Assembly: GCA_023393475.1 (NCBI GenBank)
Contig: JAEWLC010000090.1
Coordinates: forward strand, 1-64,000
Reading direction: 5' to 3'
DNA length: 64,000 nucleotides
DNA from: Pseudomonadota bacterium
GTDB taxonomy: Bacteria; Pseudomonadota; Alphaproteobacteria; Rhizobiales; Devosiaceae
The notes under the pieces are model-generated. The model saw only the letters and a list, made by a program, of their open reading frames with translations, did no database searches and was not told where the DNA came from. Positions 54,283-63,639 of the stretch are shown here, in pieces (the stretch's first letter is position 1; every line of letters starts with the position of its first letter). Made by a program: the position numbers and the translations under genes.

Positions 54283-55139
54283 GCTGCGTCCCTCGCCTTC
54301 TGCTGCGCACGCGCCTGATAGATGGTCTTGCCGACCAGTTTGAAATTGGCTCCGCCGGATCCCAGGTTCTCCGAGTGCCCGATATAGAGGAAGCCATCCG
54401 GCACGATGAGCGCGCCGAGCCGGGCGAAGAGCTCGCCCTGCGTCTTCTTGTCGAAGTAGATCGCGACGTTCCGGCAGAACACCGCGTCGAACGGGCCCCG
54501 CATGGGCCACGGATTGTTCATCAGGTTGAGCGGCTTGAACGCGATCAGCTCGCGGACGCCCGCGGGGACGCGGACCTGGCCGGGACCGGCGCGCTCGAAC
54601 AGCGCCACCTGCTGGGGCGAAAGCCCACCCAATTCGCTTTCCGGATAGGTGCCGCTCGCCGCCTTGGCGACGACGTTGGTGTCGATGTCGGTGGCGAGGA
54701 TGCGGAAATCCCAGCGCTTCAACTCGGGGAAGGCCGAGAGCAGGTGGAGCGCGATGGTGTAGGGCTCCTGGCCGGTCGAGCATCCCGCCGACCAGATGCG
54801 GAGCCTCGGCCTGCCGCCTTCGCTCCGCGGCCGGCGCTGCATCAACTGGCCGACATAGGTTTCGAGATGCGCGAAGTGATGGTCCTCGCGCCAGAACCGG
54901 GTGAGGTTCGTGGTCAGCGCGTTGACGAAATCCTGTGCGTCGGCGGGGGTGCCCTGCCGCTCGAGGTAATCGAGATAATTGTCGAAGGAGCGGAGGTTCA
55001 GCGCCCGGACGATCTTGCCGAGCCGCGACACGACCAGCGTGCGCTTGGCGTCCGACAGCGAGATGCCGGCTTCCTTGTATACACGTGCCTTGACCCGATT
55101 GAACTCGCGGTCACTTAGGGCAAATTCGCCCTGTTCCAT
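54279..55139 (-). CDS. cheR: Chemotaxis protein methyltransferase
   Basis: 286 residues. N-terminal helical domain, then a SAM-dependent methyltransferase with WSAGCSTGQEPYTIAL (SAM motif) and FDAVFCRNVAIYFDKKTQ. It methylates receptor glutamates; the two receptors ending in DWAEF/DWSEF could dock it. Coupled to cheB (ATGA overlap) and 21 bp behind the third receptor gene. Confidence 0.95.
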   Translation of the reverse strand: MEQGEFALSDREFNRVKARVYKEAGISLSDAKRTLVVSRLGKIVRALNLRSFDNYLDYLERQGTPADAQDFVNALTTNLTRFWREDHHFAHLETYVGQLMQRRPRSEGGRPRLRIWSAGCSTGQEPYTIALHLLSAFPELKRWDFRILATDIDTNVVAKAASGTYPESELGGLSPQQVALFERAGPGQVRVPAGVRELIAFKPLNLMNNPWPMRGPFDAVFCRNVAIYFDKKTQGELFARLGALIVPDGFLYIGHSENLGSGGANFKLVGKTIYQARAQQKARDAA

Positions 55140-55160
55140 ATCGCCCCCTGCAGGCCCGTT

Positions 55161-56675
55161 CTAGGCCGTACGTCTACGCGCCGGGAGGAGAAGCGCCCTC
55201 GCTGCTTCCGAGCCGACGGCGGTCACGTTGCCGTCGAGCCGGGCGATGGCGCCGCTGCCTTCATCCAGTGCGCCAGCGATCATGTCGGTCTCAGTGCTTA
55301 GATTCTCTAAATGAACGCCGAGGCCGGAGAGTATTTTCTGCAGCCCCGCGGTTTCGGCGACCGAGGCGCTCACCTGCTGGCGGGACGCGCCGACCAGGGT
55401 CTTGATTTCACGCGCCGCTTTCTGCGTCGCCTGGGCCAGCGTGCGCACTTCGGCGGCGACCACGGCGAAGCCGGCGCCGCGCTCACCGGCCCGCGCCGCT
55501 TCCACGGCGGCGTTGAGGGCGAGGAGGTTGGTGCGGAAGCTCACATCCTCGATGGAGTTGACCATGCGGTCGATCTCCTTGGCGGAGTGCTCGACGCTGC
55601 CGACCGAACTGCTCGTGCGCTGCACGGCGAGCGCGGCATCGGTCGCCAATGCCACCGCCTGTCGTTCGAGATCGCGAACCACCTTGGTCTTCGAGCGCCC
55701 CTTCTCGATCGAGAAGGAGGCCGCGTTTAGGCCGGCCCGGCTCTGGTCGGCGAGTTCGGCGAGGCTCGAGACGCTGGCGCGGTAGCGGTCGATGGCGCGC
55801 AGGATCGCCTCCATCTTGGCTTCGAGGTGCTGGCGCACCGCATGCGCCTCGTCGCGCTCGGCCAGCAGTGCCGCCAGTTGCTGTTCGAACTCGCGCAGTT
55901 CTGGCGCGAGGCCGGCGGCGCCCATCAGCAGCATGGCGTCGACCTGCTCTCCGCGCAGCAGCTGGCCGATGGCCTTCACCGAGCGGTCGAAGTTCTCGAG
56001 CGCGCCGCCCAGCGCCTTCAACGCCGGGGAGTGCTGCATGCCCCACTCGTCGAAGCGGAAGCCGGTGCGGCCGGCGGCGAGCGCGGTGACAAAGGCATCG
56101 AAATCGTCGTCGGCGATGTGGTGGCCGGCAGGGGTGAACTCCAGCATCTCGCGCCCGCCGCCAAGGATGCGCCGCTCGGCGATGAAGCGGCGGTCGCCGA
56201 TGGTGACGATGCTCTCGGCGGCCATGTCGGCGAGGAGGACACTGCCGCCGAGGATGTCGGAGATGATGCCGCCTTCCTCGGCCGCCGGCTCGACGAGGAT
56301 CAGACCGTTGCTGACGCCGAGGATCTCGCCGTCGCTGCCCACCATGGCGGCGGGCTGGCGGAGGCTGGCGAAGGCCGACTTGAAGTTATAGGCGCGGTCG
56401 AGGCGGGCGCAGAGGTTGGAGACGATGGCTTCGGTGCTCAGCGCCTCGGCCTTGCGCACGCCGACGGCTTCGCCGATCGCACCGAGGCGTGCGTCATGCC
56501 GGCGGTCGGAGCGGCGGGCGAGCACGAGTCCGGTGGTCGCCGCCGCGACGATGGCGGTGCAGCCGAGGATGAGTGTGGCAAGGCTCGAGCCAAACACGGC
56601 AAAGCTGCCCGCCGCGACCACCATGGCGGCAAGCCAGCAAAGATTGACGATGAGCGCCATGCTGAAGCGCTTCAC
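55161..56675 (-). CDS. Chemoreceptor-like protein with N-terminal membrane hairpin
   Basis: 504 residues. Two adjacent helices at about 5-27 and 29-50 with almost no periplasmic loop, so no external sensor; a PAS-like cytoplasmic region at about 95-200 (SLRQPAAMVGSDGEILGVSN); then a chemoreceptor signalling part with tip IEDVSFRTNLLALNAAVEAA and FAVVAAEVRTLAQ. No docking pentapeptide at the C-terminus (LLPARRRTA). GTG start at 56675, ATG 56660 possible. First gene of the unit with cheR and cheB; likely senses a cytoplasmic or redox cue, inferred. Confidence 0.88.
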   Translation of the reverse strand: MKRFSMALIVNLCWLAAMVVAAGSFAVFGSSLATLILGCTAIVAAATTGLVLARRSDRRHDARLGAIGEAVGVRKAEALSTEAIVSNLCARLDRAYNFKSAFASLRQPAAMVGSDGEILGVSNGLILVEPAAEEGGIISDILGGSVLLADMAAESIVTIGDRRFIAERRILGGGREMLEFTPAGHHIADDDFDAFVTALAAGRTGFRFDEWGMQHSPALKALGGALENFDRSVKAIGQLLRGEQVDAMLLMGAAGLAPELREFEQQLAALLAERDEAHAVRQHLEAKMEAILRAIDRYRASVSSLAELADQSRAGLNAASFSIEKGRSKTKVVRDLERQAVALATDAALAVQRTSSSVGSVEHSAKEIDRMVNSIEDVSFRTNLLALNAAVEAARAGERGAGFAVVAAEVRTLAQATQKAAREIKTLVGASRQQVSASVAETAGLQKILSGLGVHLENLSTETDMIAGALDEGSGAIARLDGNVTAVGSEAARALLLPARRRTA

Positions 56676-56833
56676 GAATCACCGAGCCCCGTAGGGCCTC
56701 CCCAGGCCCATGCGGCGACCCTAGGGCGGGAATGGTTAACCAAACCTATATTTGGCGGGGCTCCCGTAAGGGATTGGTAAGGTCGTCGAAGCGGACGCTG
56801 TATTTCGCGCTGCTGCCCCTCAAATCCCTCTCA

Positions 56834-56916
56834 GTCGTCATCCGCGGGCTCGTCCCGCGGACCCATGGGATGCCGCACCATCGCTGGGTCCCCGGGTCTT
56901 CCCCCTGGGATGACGG
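56834..56916. repeat. Pair of dispersed GTCGTCATCC palindromes
   Basis: GTCGTCATCCGCGGGCTCGT... (56834-56866) and an inverted, more degenerate unit CTGGGTCCCCGGGTC...GGGATGACGG (56884-56916). Same family as 15811, 22963 and 26503. They occupy most of the 345-bp gap between the receptor gene and livK; no gene is seen in it. Confidence 0.75.
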
Positions 56917-56971
56917 TAGGAAGATGCTGGATCGGCACGGGTGGCAGGATGCTGGTGCGGGACCAAACAGA

Positions 56972-56997
56972 AAGGCCCGGGATCGCTCCCGGGCCTT
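56972..56997 (-). terminator. Terminator of livK
   Basis: A perfect 11-bp stem, AAGGCCCGGGA (56972-56982) with 56987-56997, and loop TCGC; read leftward it is followed by TCTGTTT. 23 bases after the livK stop. Confidence 0.85.
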
Positions 56998-57020
56998 CCG
57001 TATTCCGATCGGGGTGAAGC

Positions 57021-58229
57021 TTACTTCACCGGGCCGACTTCGACGAACTTGCCGTCGGTCACGCCCACTTCGACGATGACGCCATCGACGTCGCCAGCGG
57101 CGTCGAAGTCGTTCGAGCCACCGGCGCCATCATAGTCGATGTCGGTGCCGGCCTTGATCAGCTCGAGAGCCTTGGCCCACTCGCCGGGGAGGATCTTCTC
57201 GCCCGGTGCGGAAGCGACTTCGCGGAGGGCGGCCGACAGGCCGGCGCGGTCGGCGGATGCGTTCTTCTCGATCGCGAGAGCGAGCAGGAAGGCCGCGTCA
57301 TAGGCCTGCGGCGCGTAGGTTGCCGCCGGATCCTGGCCGGCTTCGGTCGCCAGCTTGATGTAGGTGTCAGCCGACACACCGGCATAGGCACCGGCGCGGG
57401 TGGCAATGATCTTGCCGTTGACGGCTTCCGGCGCGAGGCCGACCAAGAGGTCGTCGCCGATCATGCCGTCGCCGCCGACGAACGCGGTGAACTCGCCGCC
57501 TTCGATGGCCTGCTGCAGGATGGTCTTGCCCGAGCCCGAAGCATAGGCGAGGACCACGAGGTTCTGCGAGCCGCCCGACGAGAGCTGGCCGAGTTCGGCG
57601 CGGTAGTCGGCCTTGCCGTCTTCATGCGCGACGTTGGCCGAAACCGTGCCGCCGCCGGCGGTGAAGGTCGCGACGAACACGTCGGCGAGGCCCTTGCCGT
57701 AGTCGTTGTTCACGTAGGTGACGGCAACGTCCTTGATGTCCTTGGACAGCAGCAGGTCAGCCAGCTTCACGCCCTGGAACGCGTCCGAGGGGGTGGTGCG
57801 GAAGACGAGGTCGTTGTCCTCGAGCGTGGTCAGGGCCGGAGCCGAGGCGGACGGCGAGATCTGGACGACGCCGCCCGGGATGCCGGCTGCAGTGGCGGCA
57901 CCGATGGTGGCGCCGGTGCAGAAGGCGCCGACGATCGCGGTCACCTGGTCGGTGTTCACCAGCTTGTCGGCGGCCGGGCCGGCGACGGACGGGTCACAGG
58001 CGGAGTCGCCGGTGATCGAGACGAGCTTGCCACCGCCGAGGATACCGCCCTGGGCGTTGACCTGGTCGAAGGCGAGCTGGGCGCCGGCAACGATCGGCGG
58101 AGCCAGGCTTTCGATCGGGCCGGTGAGGTCGCCGAGGATGCCGACCTTCACGTCAGCGGCGAGCGTCGGAACGGCGAGACCGAGCGTGGTCGCAGCTACG
58201 GCGAGGCCAAGGATAGAGAACTTGTTCAT
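57021..58229 (-). CDS. livK: Branched-chain amino acid-type ABC substrate-binding protein
   Basis: 402 residues. Signal peptide 1-24 (MNKFSILGLAVAATTLGLAV..., LAA-D), then a Peripla_BP_6 domain: VKVGILGDLTGPIESLAPPI, a cysteine in DSACDPSVAG, and ASAPALTTLEDNDLVFRT. AGAGGGA precedes the ATG at 58229. It is the natural partner of livGFHM about 11 kb away, though the ligand could be another amino acid or amide. Monocistronic with its own terminator. Confidence 0.92.
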   Translation of the reverse strand: MNKFSILGLAVAATTLGLAVPTLAADVKVGILGDLTGPIESLAPPIVAGAQLAFDQVNAQGGILGGGKLVSITGDSACDPSVAGPAADKLVNTDQVTAIVGAFCTGATIGAATAAGIPGGVVQISPSASAPALTTLEDNDLVFRTTPSDAFQGVKLADLLLSKDIKDVAVTYVNNDYGKGLADVFVATFTAGGGTVSANVAHEDGKADYRAELGQLSSGGSQNLVVLAYASGSGKTILQQAIEGGEFTAFVGGDGMIGDDLLVGLAPEAVNGKIIATRAGAYAGVSADTYIKLATEAGQDPAATYAPQAYDAAFLLALAIEKNASADRAGLSAALREVASAPGEKILPGEWAKALELIKAGTDIDYDGAGGSNDFDAAGDVDGVIVEVGVTDGKFVEVGPVK

Positions 58230-58473
58230 GATGTCCCTCTGTAGTTGTCGTCCCGGCGCGGCCCTCTTTGATGAAGGCATCTGCCGCCGAAACAACAATG
58301 ATTGGGGGCACAACCCGTGCCCCGCTGGCGGCGATATTGCATAAATCGTGAAGGCGAGTCATCCCGTTTTGATCGGGTGGTAAAAGACCGGCGCGGCACT
58401 ATGTTGCCGGTCTCGCGCCCGATAAACTCGCGCCTGATAGAATTGAGCTTCCAGCCAGTCCGGTACCGAACAC
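58230..58473. other. Intergenic interval livK - betaine-binding gene
   Basis: 244 bp shared by divergent genes. It holds a hairpin, GGGGCAC/GTGCCCC (58305-58311 with 58317-58323), and a second stem, GACCGGC/GCCGGTC, around 58388-58416. No open frame of note and no confident promoter hexamers were seen. Confidence 0.6.
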
Positions 58474-59538
58474 ATGCTTGCCCGCCTGATTGCCGTACTG
58501 GCGCTTTCACTCTCCATCGGTTCGTCGCTGGCGCAGGAGTCGGTGCAGACGCTCAAGGCGCCGGCCGGCGCGGGAGCGAGCGAGGCGGTGCTCGGCGACG
58601 CGCCGCCGCCACCGCCCTGCGGCACCCAGCAACTGGCGATCGCCCGGATGAGCTGGCCCTCGGCGGCGTTGCTCGCCGAAGTCCATTCGCGGCTCCTCAC
58701 CGCCAGCTACATGTGCAATGTCGCGGTGCAGGATATGGATCTTGCGGCAGCCGCCTCGTCGATGGGGGCCAACGGCCAGCCGGCGGTGGCGCCGGAAATG
58801 TGGGTCGGGCGCATCGCCGATATCTGGAACGCGGCGATGAAGAGCCAGAACGTGCGCCAGGCCGGCGCGCCCTACACCGACAGTGTGTTCGAGGGCTGGT
58901 TCGTTCCCGACTATGTCGTGGCGCAATGGCCGGAGGCGACGACCATCGATGGCCTCAAGGCGCATGCGGCCGATTTCGGCGACGGCAACGGGCGCGGCAA
59001 GTTCGTCTCCTGCCCGGTCGACTGGGGCTGTGCCGTGGTCAACCGCAACATGCTGCGCGCCTACGGGCTCGACCAGTCGTTCGATATCGTCGAGCCGGCC
59101 AACCGGTTCGAGCTCGATACGCTGATCGCCGAGGCCGTCGGGCGGCAGGAGCCGATACTCTTCTATTACTGGCAGCCCAATGCGGTGCTGGCGCAGTTCG
59201 CGTTCAAGCCGGTGACGCTGGCAGCGTTCAGCCCCGAGGCGTTCCAGTGCATGGGGCGCAATGCCTGCGCCCTGCCGACGCCGACCGGCTTTGCGCCCGA
59301 TCCGGTGGTCGTCGCGCTGGCCGAGTGGGTCTATCTCGATGCGCCGCAGGTCGCGGCCTATTTCGCCCGGGCCCGCATGCCGTTCGACGAGATGAACAAG
59401 ATGCTGCAGCAGCTCGGCCAGGACGGCGAGACGGTCGAAACCGTTGCCGATCGCTTCGTCGTCGAGCGCGGCGAAATCTGGCGGCCGTGGGTCGGACTGC
59501 CGGTCGAACCGGCCGCTCCGGCGCCCGCTCCGCAATAG
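58474..59538 (+). CDS. Glycine-betaine/choline-type ABC substrate-binding protein (OpuAC)
   Basis: 354 residues. Signal peptide at about 1-20 (SLSIGSSLAQE), a Pro-rich segment PPPPPC near residue 45, then an OpuAC domain whose aromatic residues (MSWPSA, EMWVGRIADIWN, WFVPDY, FYYWQPNAV) could form a quaternary-amine box. It stands alone without permease or ATPase genes, so it may serve a transporter encoded elsewhere or a receptor. Several cysteines may form disulfides. The start has no clear ribosome site. Confidence 0.82.
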   Translation: MLARLIAVLALSLSIGSSLAQESVQTLKAPAGAGASEAVLGDAPPPPPCGTQQLAIARMSWPSAALLAEVHSRLLTASYMCNVAVQDMDLAAAASSMGANGQPAVAPEMWVGRIADIWNAAMKSQNVRQAGAPYTDSVFEGWFVPDYVVAQWPEATTIDGLKAHAADFGDGNGRGKFVSCPVDWGCAVVNRNMLRAYGLDQSFDIVEPANRFELDTLIAEAVGRQEPILFYYWQPNAVLAQFAFKPVTLAAFSPEAFQCMGRNACALPTPTGFAPDPVVVALAEWVYLDAPQVAAYFARARMPFDEMNKMLQQLGQDGETVETVADRFVVERGEIWRPWVGLPVEPAAPAPAPQ

Positions 59539-59643
59539 CGCGGCGGCCCCGGTCTGCCCCCAAAGTCGATACGACCTAAGCCGACCAGCCCCCGCCTTGC
59601 CTGTCGCCATTGCGGCTGTCTATAAAGGCGTCGGGAAGACTTT

Positions 59644-60096
59644 ATGGTTTCCTTGGGCCTCTCTATCGGAGTTAGTGATTTGGACGTGAAGCGGATCAAC
59701 GACCACGTGAGCGTGTCCCCGCAGATCAGCCCCGAGGATGTGAAGGCCATAAAGGCCCAGGGTTTCGTCGCCATCATCAACAACAGGCCGGACGGCGAGT
59801 CGCCGGACCAGCCGACCAATGCGGCGATAGAAGCTGCGGCCCACGAGGCTGGCCTCGCCTACCACTTCATTCCGCTCGGTCGTGAAGGAGTCAGCTCCGG
59901 CATGATCGAGGAGACCAAGCAGGTGCTCGAGGGGAGCACCGGCCCCGTCTTCTGTTTCTGCCGTTCGGGTACGCGCTCCACCACGCTGTGGGCGCTGAGC
60001 CAGGCCGGCAAGGCACCGGCCAGCGAGATCATCTCGGCTGCCGCGCATGCGGGGTACGACATGTCCCATCTCGCGGGACATCTGAGCCAGAAATGA
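59644..60096 (+). CDS. TIGR01244-family dual-specificity-phosphatase-like protein
   Basis: 150 residues. Contains CRSGTRSTTLWAL near residue 102, a Cx5R loop of the PTP/DSP type, and the start IAVSPQISPEDV-like segment (VSVSPQISPEDVKAI). The family is the stand-alone form of the domain fused to beta-lactamase-like sulfur oxidisers. ATG 59644 has GGGAAG upstream; TTG 59680, with GGAG eight bases before it, is a good alternative and gives the shorter family-like N-terminus. The substrate is unknown. Confidence 0.82.
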   Translation: MVSLGLSIGVSDLDVKRINDHVSVSPQISPEDVKAIKAQGFVAIINNRPDGESPDQPTNAAIEAAAHEAGLAYHFIPLGREGVSSGMIEETKQVLEGSTGPVFCFCRSGTRSTTLWALSQAGKAPASEIISAAAHAGYDMSHLAGHLSQK

Positions 60097-60195
60097 GCCT
60101 GCGGGCTCGCGGGTTGATCCCGTGAGAGCCCGTCGAGCCAGACTATCCCTTGCCCGCACCTCCGGTGCTCGACCCCTCCTGCTCGGGTAACATCG

Positions 60196-63100
60196 ATGCC
60201 AATCAAGAAGATCCTCGTCGCCAATCGCAGCGAAATCGCCATCCGGGTGTTTCGCGCGGCGAACGAGCTGAACATCAAGACCGTCGCCTGCTATGCCGAA
60301 GAGGACAAGCTGGCGCTGCACCGGTTCAAGGCCGACGAGGCCTACCTGATCGGCAAGGGCAAGGGCCCGGTCGAAGCCTATCTCCAGATCGACGAGTATA
60401 TCCGCATTGCCCGCATCTCGGGCGCGGACGCGATCCACCCGGGCTATGGCCTCCTCTCCGAGAGCCCCGAATTCGCCGATGCCTGCGAGGATGCCGGGAT
60501 CATCTTCATCGGGCCGCGGGCCCAGACCATGCGCGACCTCGGCAACAAGGTCGCCGCCCGCAACATGGCGATCGCCTCGAAGGTGCCGGTCGTGCCCGCG
60601 ACCGACGCGCTGCCCGACGACATGGACGAAGTGAAGCGCATGGCCGCCGAGATCGGCTATCCGCTGATGCTCAAGGCATCGTGGGGCGGCGGTGGCCGCG
60701 GCATGCGTCGCATCATGGACGAGTCGACGCTGGTCCACGAAGTTTCCGAAGGCAAGCGCGAGGCCAAGGCCGCGTTCGGCAAGGACGAGATGTATCTCGA
60801 AAAGCTGATCGAGCGCGCCCGCCACGTCGAGGTGCAGCTGGTCGGCGACGACCACGGCAACCTCGTCCACCTCTACGAGCGCGACTGCTCGGTGCAGCGC
60901 CGCAACCAGAAGGTGGTGGAGCGCGCGCCCGCGCCGTACCTGCCGGAATCGGTGCGCGACGAGCTGACCGCATCCGCCATCCGCCTCGGCAATGCCGCCA
61001 ACTATCGCGGCGCCGGCACGGTCGAGTTCCTGCTCGATGCCGACACCAACAAGTTCTACTTCATCGAAGTGAACCCGCGCATCCAGGTCGAGCACACGGT
61101 GACCGAAGTGGTCACCGGCATCGACATCGTGAAGGCGCAGATCAAGCTGCTCGAGGGCGCCGTGATCGGCACGCCCGAGTCAGGGGTGCCGAAGCAGGAA
61201 GACATCAAGCTCAACGGCAACGCCATCCAGTGCCGCGTCACCACCGAGGATCCGGAGCAGAACTTCATCCCGGACTACGGCCGCATCACCGCCTATCGCG
61301 AGGCGACCGGCTTTGGCGTGCGCCTCGATGGCGGCACGGCCTATGCGGGAGCCATCGTCACCCGCTTCTACGATCCGCTGCTCGAAAAGATCACCTGCTG
61401 GGCGCCGACCGCCCCCGAGGCGATCGCCCGTATGCACCGCGCCCTGCGCGAGTTCCGCATCCGTGGCGTTGCGACCAACCTCGCCTTCCTCGAAAACATC
61501 ATCACCCACCCGGATTTCGTCGAGAACCGCTACACGACGCGCTTCATCGATACGACGCCGGCGCTGTTCGACTTCCGGGCGCGCCAGGACCGGGCGACCA
61601 AGCTCCTCACCTATATCGCCGACGTCACCGTCAACGGCCATCCGGAAGTGCGCGACCGTCCGCGCCCGCCCGCCGATGCCGCCGGGCCGAGCGTGCCGGA
61701 ATACGAGCCGCTGATCGTCGTCGAGGGGTCCAAGCAGATCCTCGATCGCGACGGACCGAAGGGCCTCGCACGCTGGATGAAGGCGCAGAGCCAGGTGCTG
61801 TTCACCGATACGACGATGCGCGATGCGCACCAGTCGCTGCTGGCGACGCGCATGCGCTCGTTCGACATCACCCGCATCGCGCGGGCCTATAGCCGTGGGC
61901 TGCCGAACCTCTTCTCGCTCGAATGCTGGGGCGGCGCGACCTTCGACGTCTCGATGCGCTTCCTCAACGAGGATCCGTGGGAGCGGCTCAGCGCCGTGCG
62001 CGAAGGAGCGCCGAACATCCTGACGCAGATGCTGCTGCGTGGCTCGAACGGCGTCGGCTACACCAACTATGCCGACAACGTGGTGAAGTTCTTCGTCAAG
62101 GAAGCGGCGAAGGGCGGGGTCGATGTGTTCCGCATCTTCGACTGCCTCAACTGGGTCGAGAACATGCGCGTCTCGATCGACGCGGTAGCGGAAGCCGGCA
62201 AGGTGGCCGAAGGCGCCATCTGCTACACCGGCGACCTGTTCGACCCTGATCGCTCCAAGTACGACCTCAAATACTATGTCGGGCTCGCCAAGGAACTCGA
62301 GGCGGCCGGCGCGCATGTGCTGGGCCTCAAGGACATGGCCGGTCTGCTGAAGCCGGCCGCGGCGAAGAAGCTGATCGAGACGCTGAAGCAGGAAGTGGGC
62401 CTGCCAATCCACCTCCATACGCACGACACGTCGGGCGCCTCGGCGGCGACGATCATGGCGGCGGTGGATGCGGGCGTAGACGCGGTCGATGCCGCGATGG
62501 ACGCGCTCTCGGGCACGACCTCGCAGCCGACGCTCGGCTCGCTCGTTGCGGCGCTCAAGGATGGCCCGCGCGATCCGCATCTCGACGGCAAGGTGATCCG
62601 CGAGATTTCGTTCTACTGGGAAGCGGTGCGCACGCAGTACCGCGCCTTCGAGAGCGACCTGAAGGGCGGCGCCTCGGAAGTGTATCTCCACGAGATGCCG
62701 GGCGGGCAGTTCACCAACCTCAAGGAGCAGGCGCGTTCGCTCGGGCTCGAGTCGCGCTGGCACCAGGTGGCGCAGACTTATGCCGACGTGAACAAGATGT
62801 TCGGCGATATCGTCAAGGTGACGCCGTCGTCGAAGGTCGTCGGCGACATGGCGCTGGCCATGGTTTCGGCCGGCCTGACCCGCGCCGAAGTCGAGGATCC
62901 CAGCCGCGACGTGGCCTTCCCCGATTCCGTTGTCGGCTTCTTTGCCGGCGATCTCGGCCAGCCGCCGGGCGGCTTCCCGTCGGCGCTGCAGAAGAAGGTG
63001 CTGAAAGGCAAGAAGCCGCTCACCCAGCGCCCGGGCTCCTATCTCAAGGACGTGGACCTCGAAGCCGAGCGGGCGAAGATCGCCAAGGAAGCCGGCGAGG

Positions 63101-63636
63101 AGATCGACGACAAGCGCCTCGCCTCGTACCTGATGTACCCCAAGGTGTTCTCGGACTTCGTCAAGACGCAGGACAAGTACGGCCCTACCGAAGTGCTGCC
63201 GACGCCGGTCTATTTCTACGGGCTGAAGGAAGGCGAGGAAGTCTTCGTCGACATCGAGAAGGGCAAGACGCTGGTCCTCACCTACCAGGGTCGCACCGAG
63301 ACCAACGAGAAGGGCGAAGTCCGCGTCTTCTTCGATCTCAACGGCCAGCCGCGCACCATTACCGTGCCGGACCGGTTGAAGGTCGGCGAGATCAAGGTCC
63401 GCGCCAAGGCGGTGCTGGGCGATGCCAAGCAGATCGGTGCGCCGATGCCGGGTGTCATCTCCGGGCTCGGGGTCAAGGTCGGCGACAAGGTGTTCGCCGG
63501 CGACGTGCTGCTGTCGATCGAGGCGATGAAGATGGAAACCGCCATCCACGCCGAAGCCGACGGCACCGTCGCCGAAGTCACCGTGAAGCCGGGCGACCAG
63601 ATCGACGCCAAGGATCTTTTGGTTCGCTTCGAGTAG
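60196..63636 (+). CDS. pyc: Pyruvate carboxylase
   Basis: 1146 residues, the full-length single-chain form. Biotin carboxylase at about 1-450 (ATP-grasp; GGGGRGM, EVNPRIQVEHTVTE), carboxyltransferase at about 540-820 (TDTTMRDAHQSLLATRMR), PC-specific domain, and biotinyl domain with Lys1112 in EAMKMETA. Carboxylates pyruvate to oxaloacetate for gluconeogenesis and the TCA cycle; needs biotin and Mg/ATP. ATG 60196 begins the usual MPIKKILVANRSEIA. Single gene. Confidence 0.97.
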   Translation: MPIKKILVANRSEIAIRVFRAANELNIKTVACYAEEDKLALHRFKADEAYLIGKGKGPVEAYLQIDEYIRIARISGADAIHPGYGLLSESPEFADACEDAGIIFIGPRAQTMRDLGNKVAARNMAIASKVPVVPATDALPDDMDEVKRMAAEIGYPLMLKASWGGGGRGMRRIMDESTLVHEVSEGKREAKAAFGKDEMYLEKLIERARHVEVQLVGDDHGNLVHLYERDCSVQRRNQKVVERAPAPYLPESVRDELTASAIRLGNAANYRGAGTVEFLLDADTNKFYFIEVNPRIQVEHTVTEVVTGIDIVKAQIKLLEGAVIGTPESGVPKQEDIKLNGNAIQCRVTTEDPEQNFIPDYGRITAYREATGFGVRLDGGTAYAGAIVTRFYDPLLEKITCWAPTAPEAIARMHRALREFRIRGVATNLAFLENIITHPDFVENRYTTRFIDTTPALFDFRARQDRATKLLTYIADVTVNGHPEVRDRPRPPADAAGPSVPEYEPLIVVEGSKQILDRDGPKGLARWMKAQSQVLFTDTTMRDAHQSLLATRMRSFDITRIARAYSRGLPNLFSLECWGGATFDVSMRFLNEDPWERLSAVREGAPNILTQMLLRGSNGVGYTNYADNVVKFFVKEAAKGGVDVFRIFDCLNWVENMRVSIDAVAEAGKVAEGAICYTGDLFDPDRSKYDLKYYVGLAKELEAAGAHVLGLKDMAGLLKPAAAKKLIETLKQEVGLPIHLHTHDTSGASAATIMAAVDAGVDAVDAAMDALSGTTSQPTLGSLVAALKDGPRDPHLDGKVIREISFYWEAVRTQYRAFESDLKGGASEVYLHEMPGGQFTNLKEQARSLGLESRWHQVAQTYADVNKMFGDIVKVTPSSKVVGDMALAMVSAGLTRAEVEDPSRDVAFPDSVVGFFAGDLGQPPGGFPSALQKKVLKGKKPLTQRPGSYLKDVDLEAERAKIAKEAGEEIDDKRLASYLMYPKVFSDFVKTQDKYGPTEVLPTPVYFYGLKEGEEVFVDIEKGKTLVLTYQGRTETNEKGEVRVFFDLNGQPRTITVPDRLKVGEIKVRAKAVLGDAKQIGAPMPGVISGLGVKVGDKVFAGDVLLSIEAMKMETAIHAEADGTVAEVTVKPGDQIDAKDLLVRFE

Positions 63637-63639
63637 GGA

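Noticed and set aside
61180..63549. 789-residue open frame on the - strand
   Set aside because: Antisense to pyruvate carboxylase; Arg/His/Asp-rich shadow without recognisable motifs.
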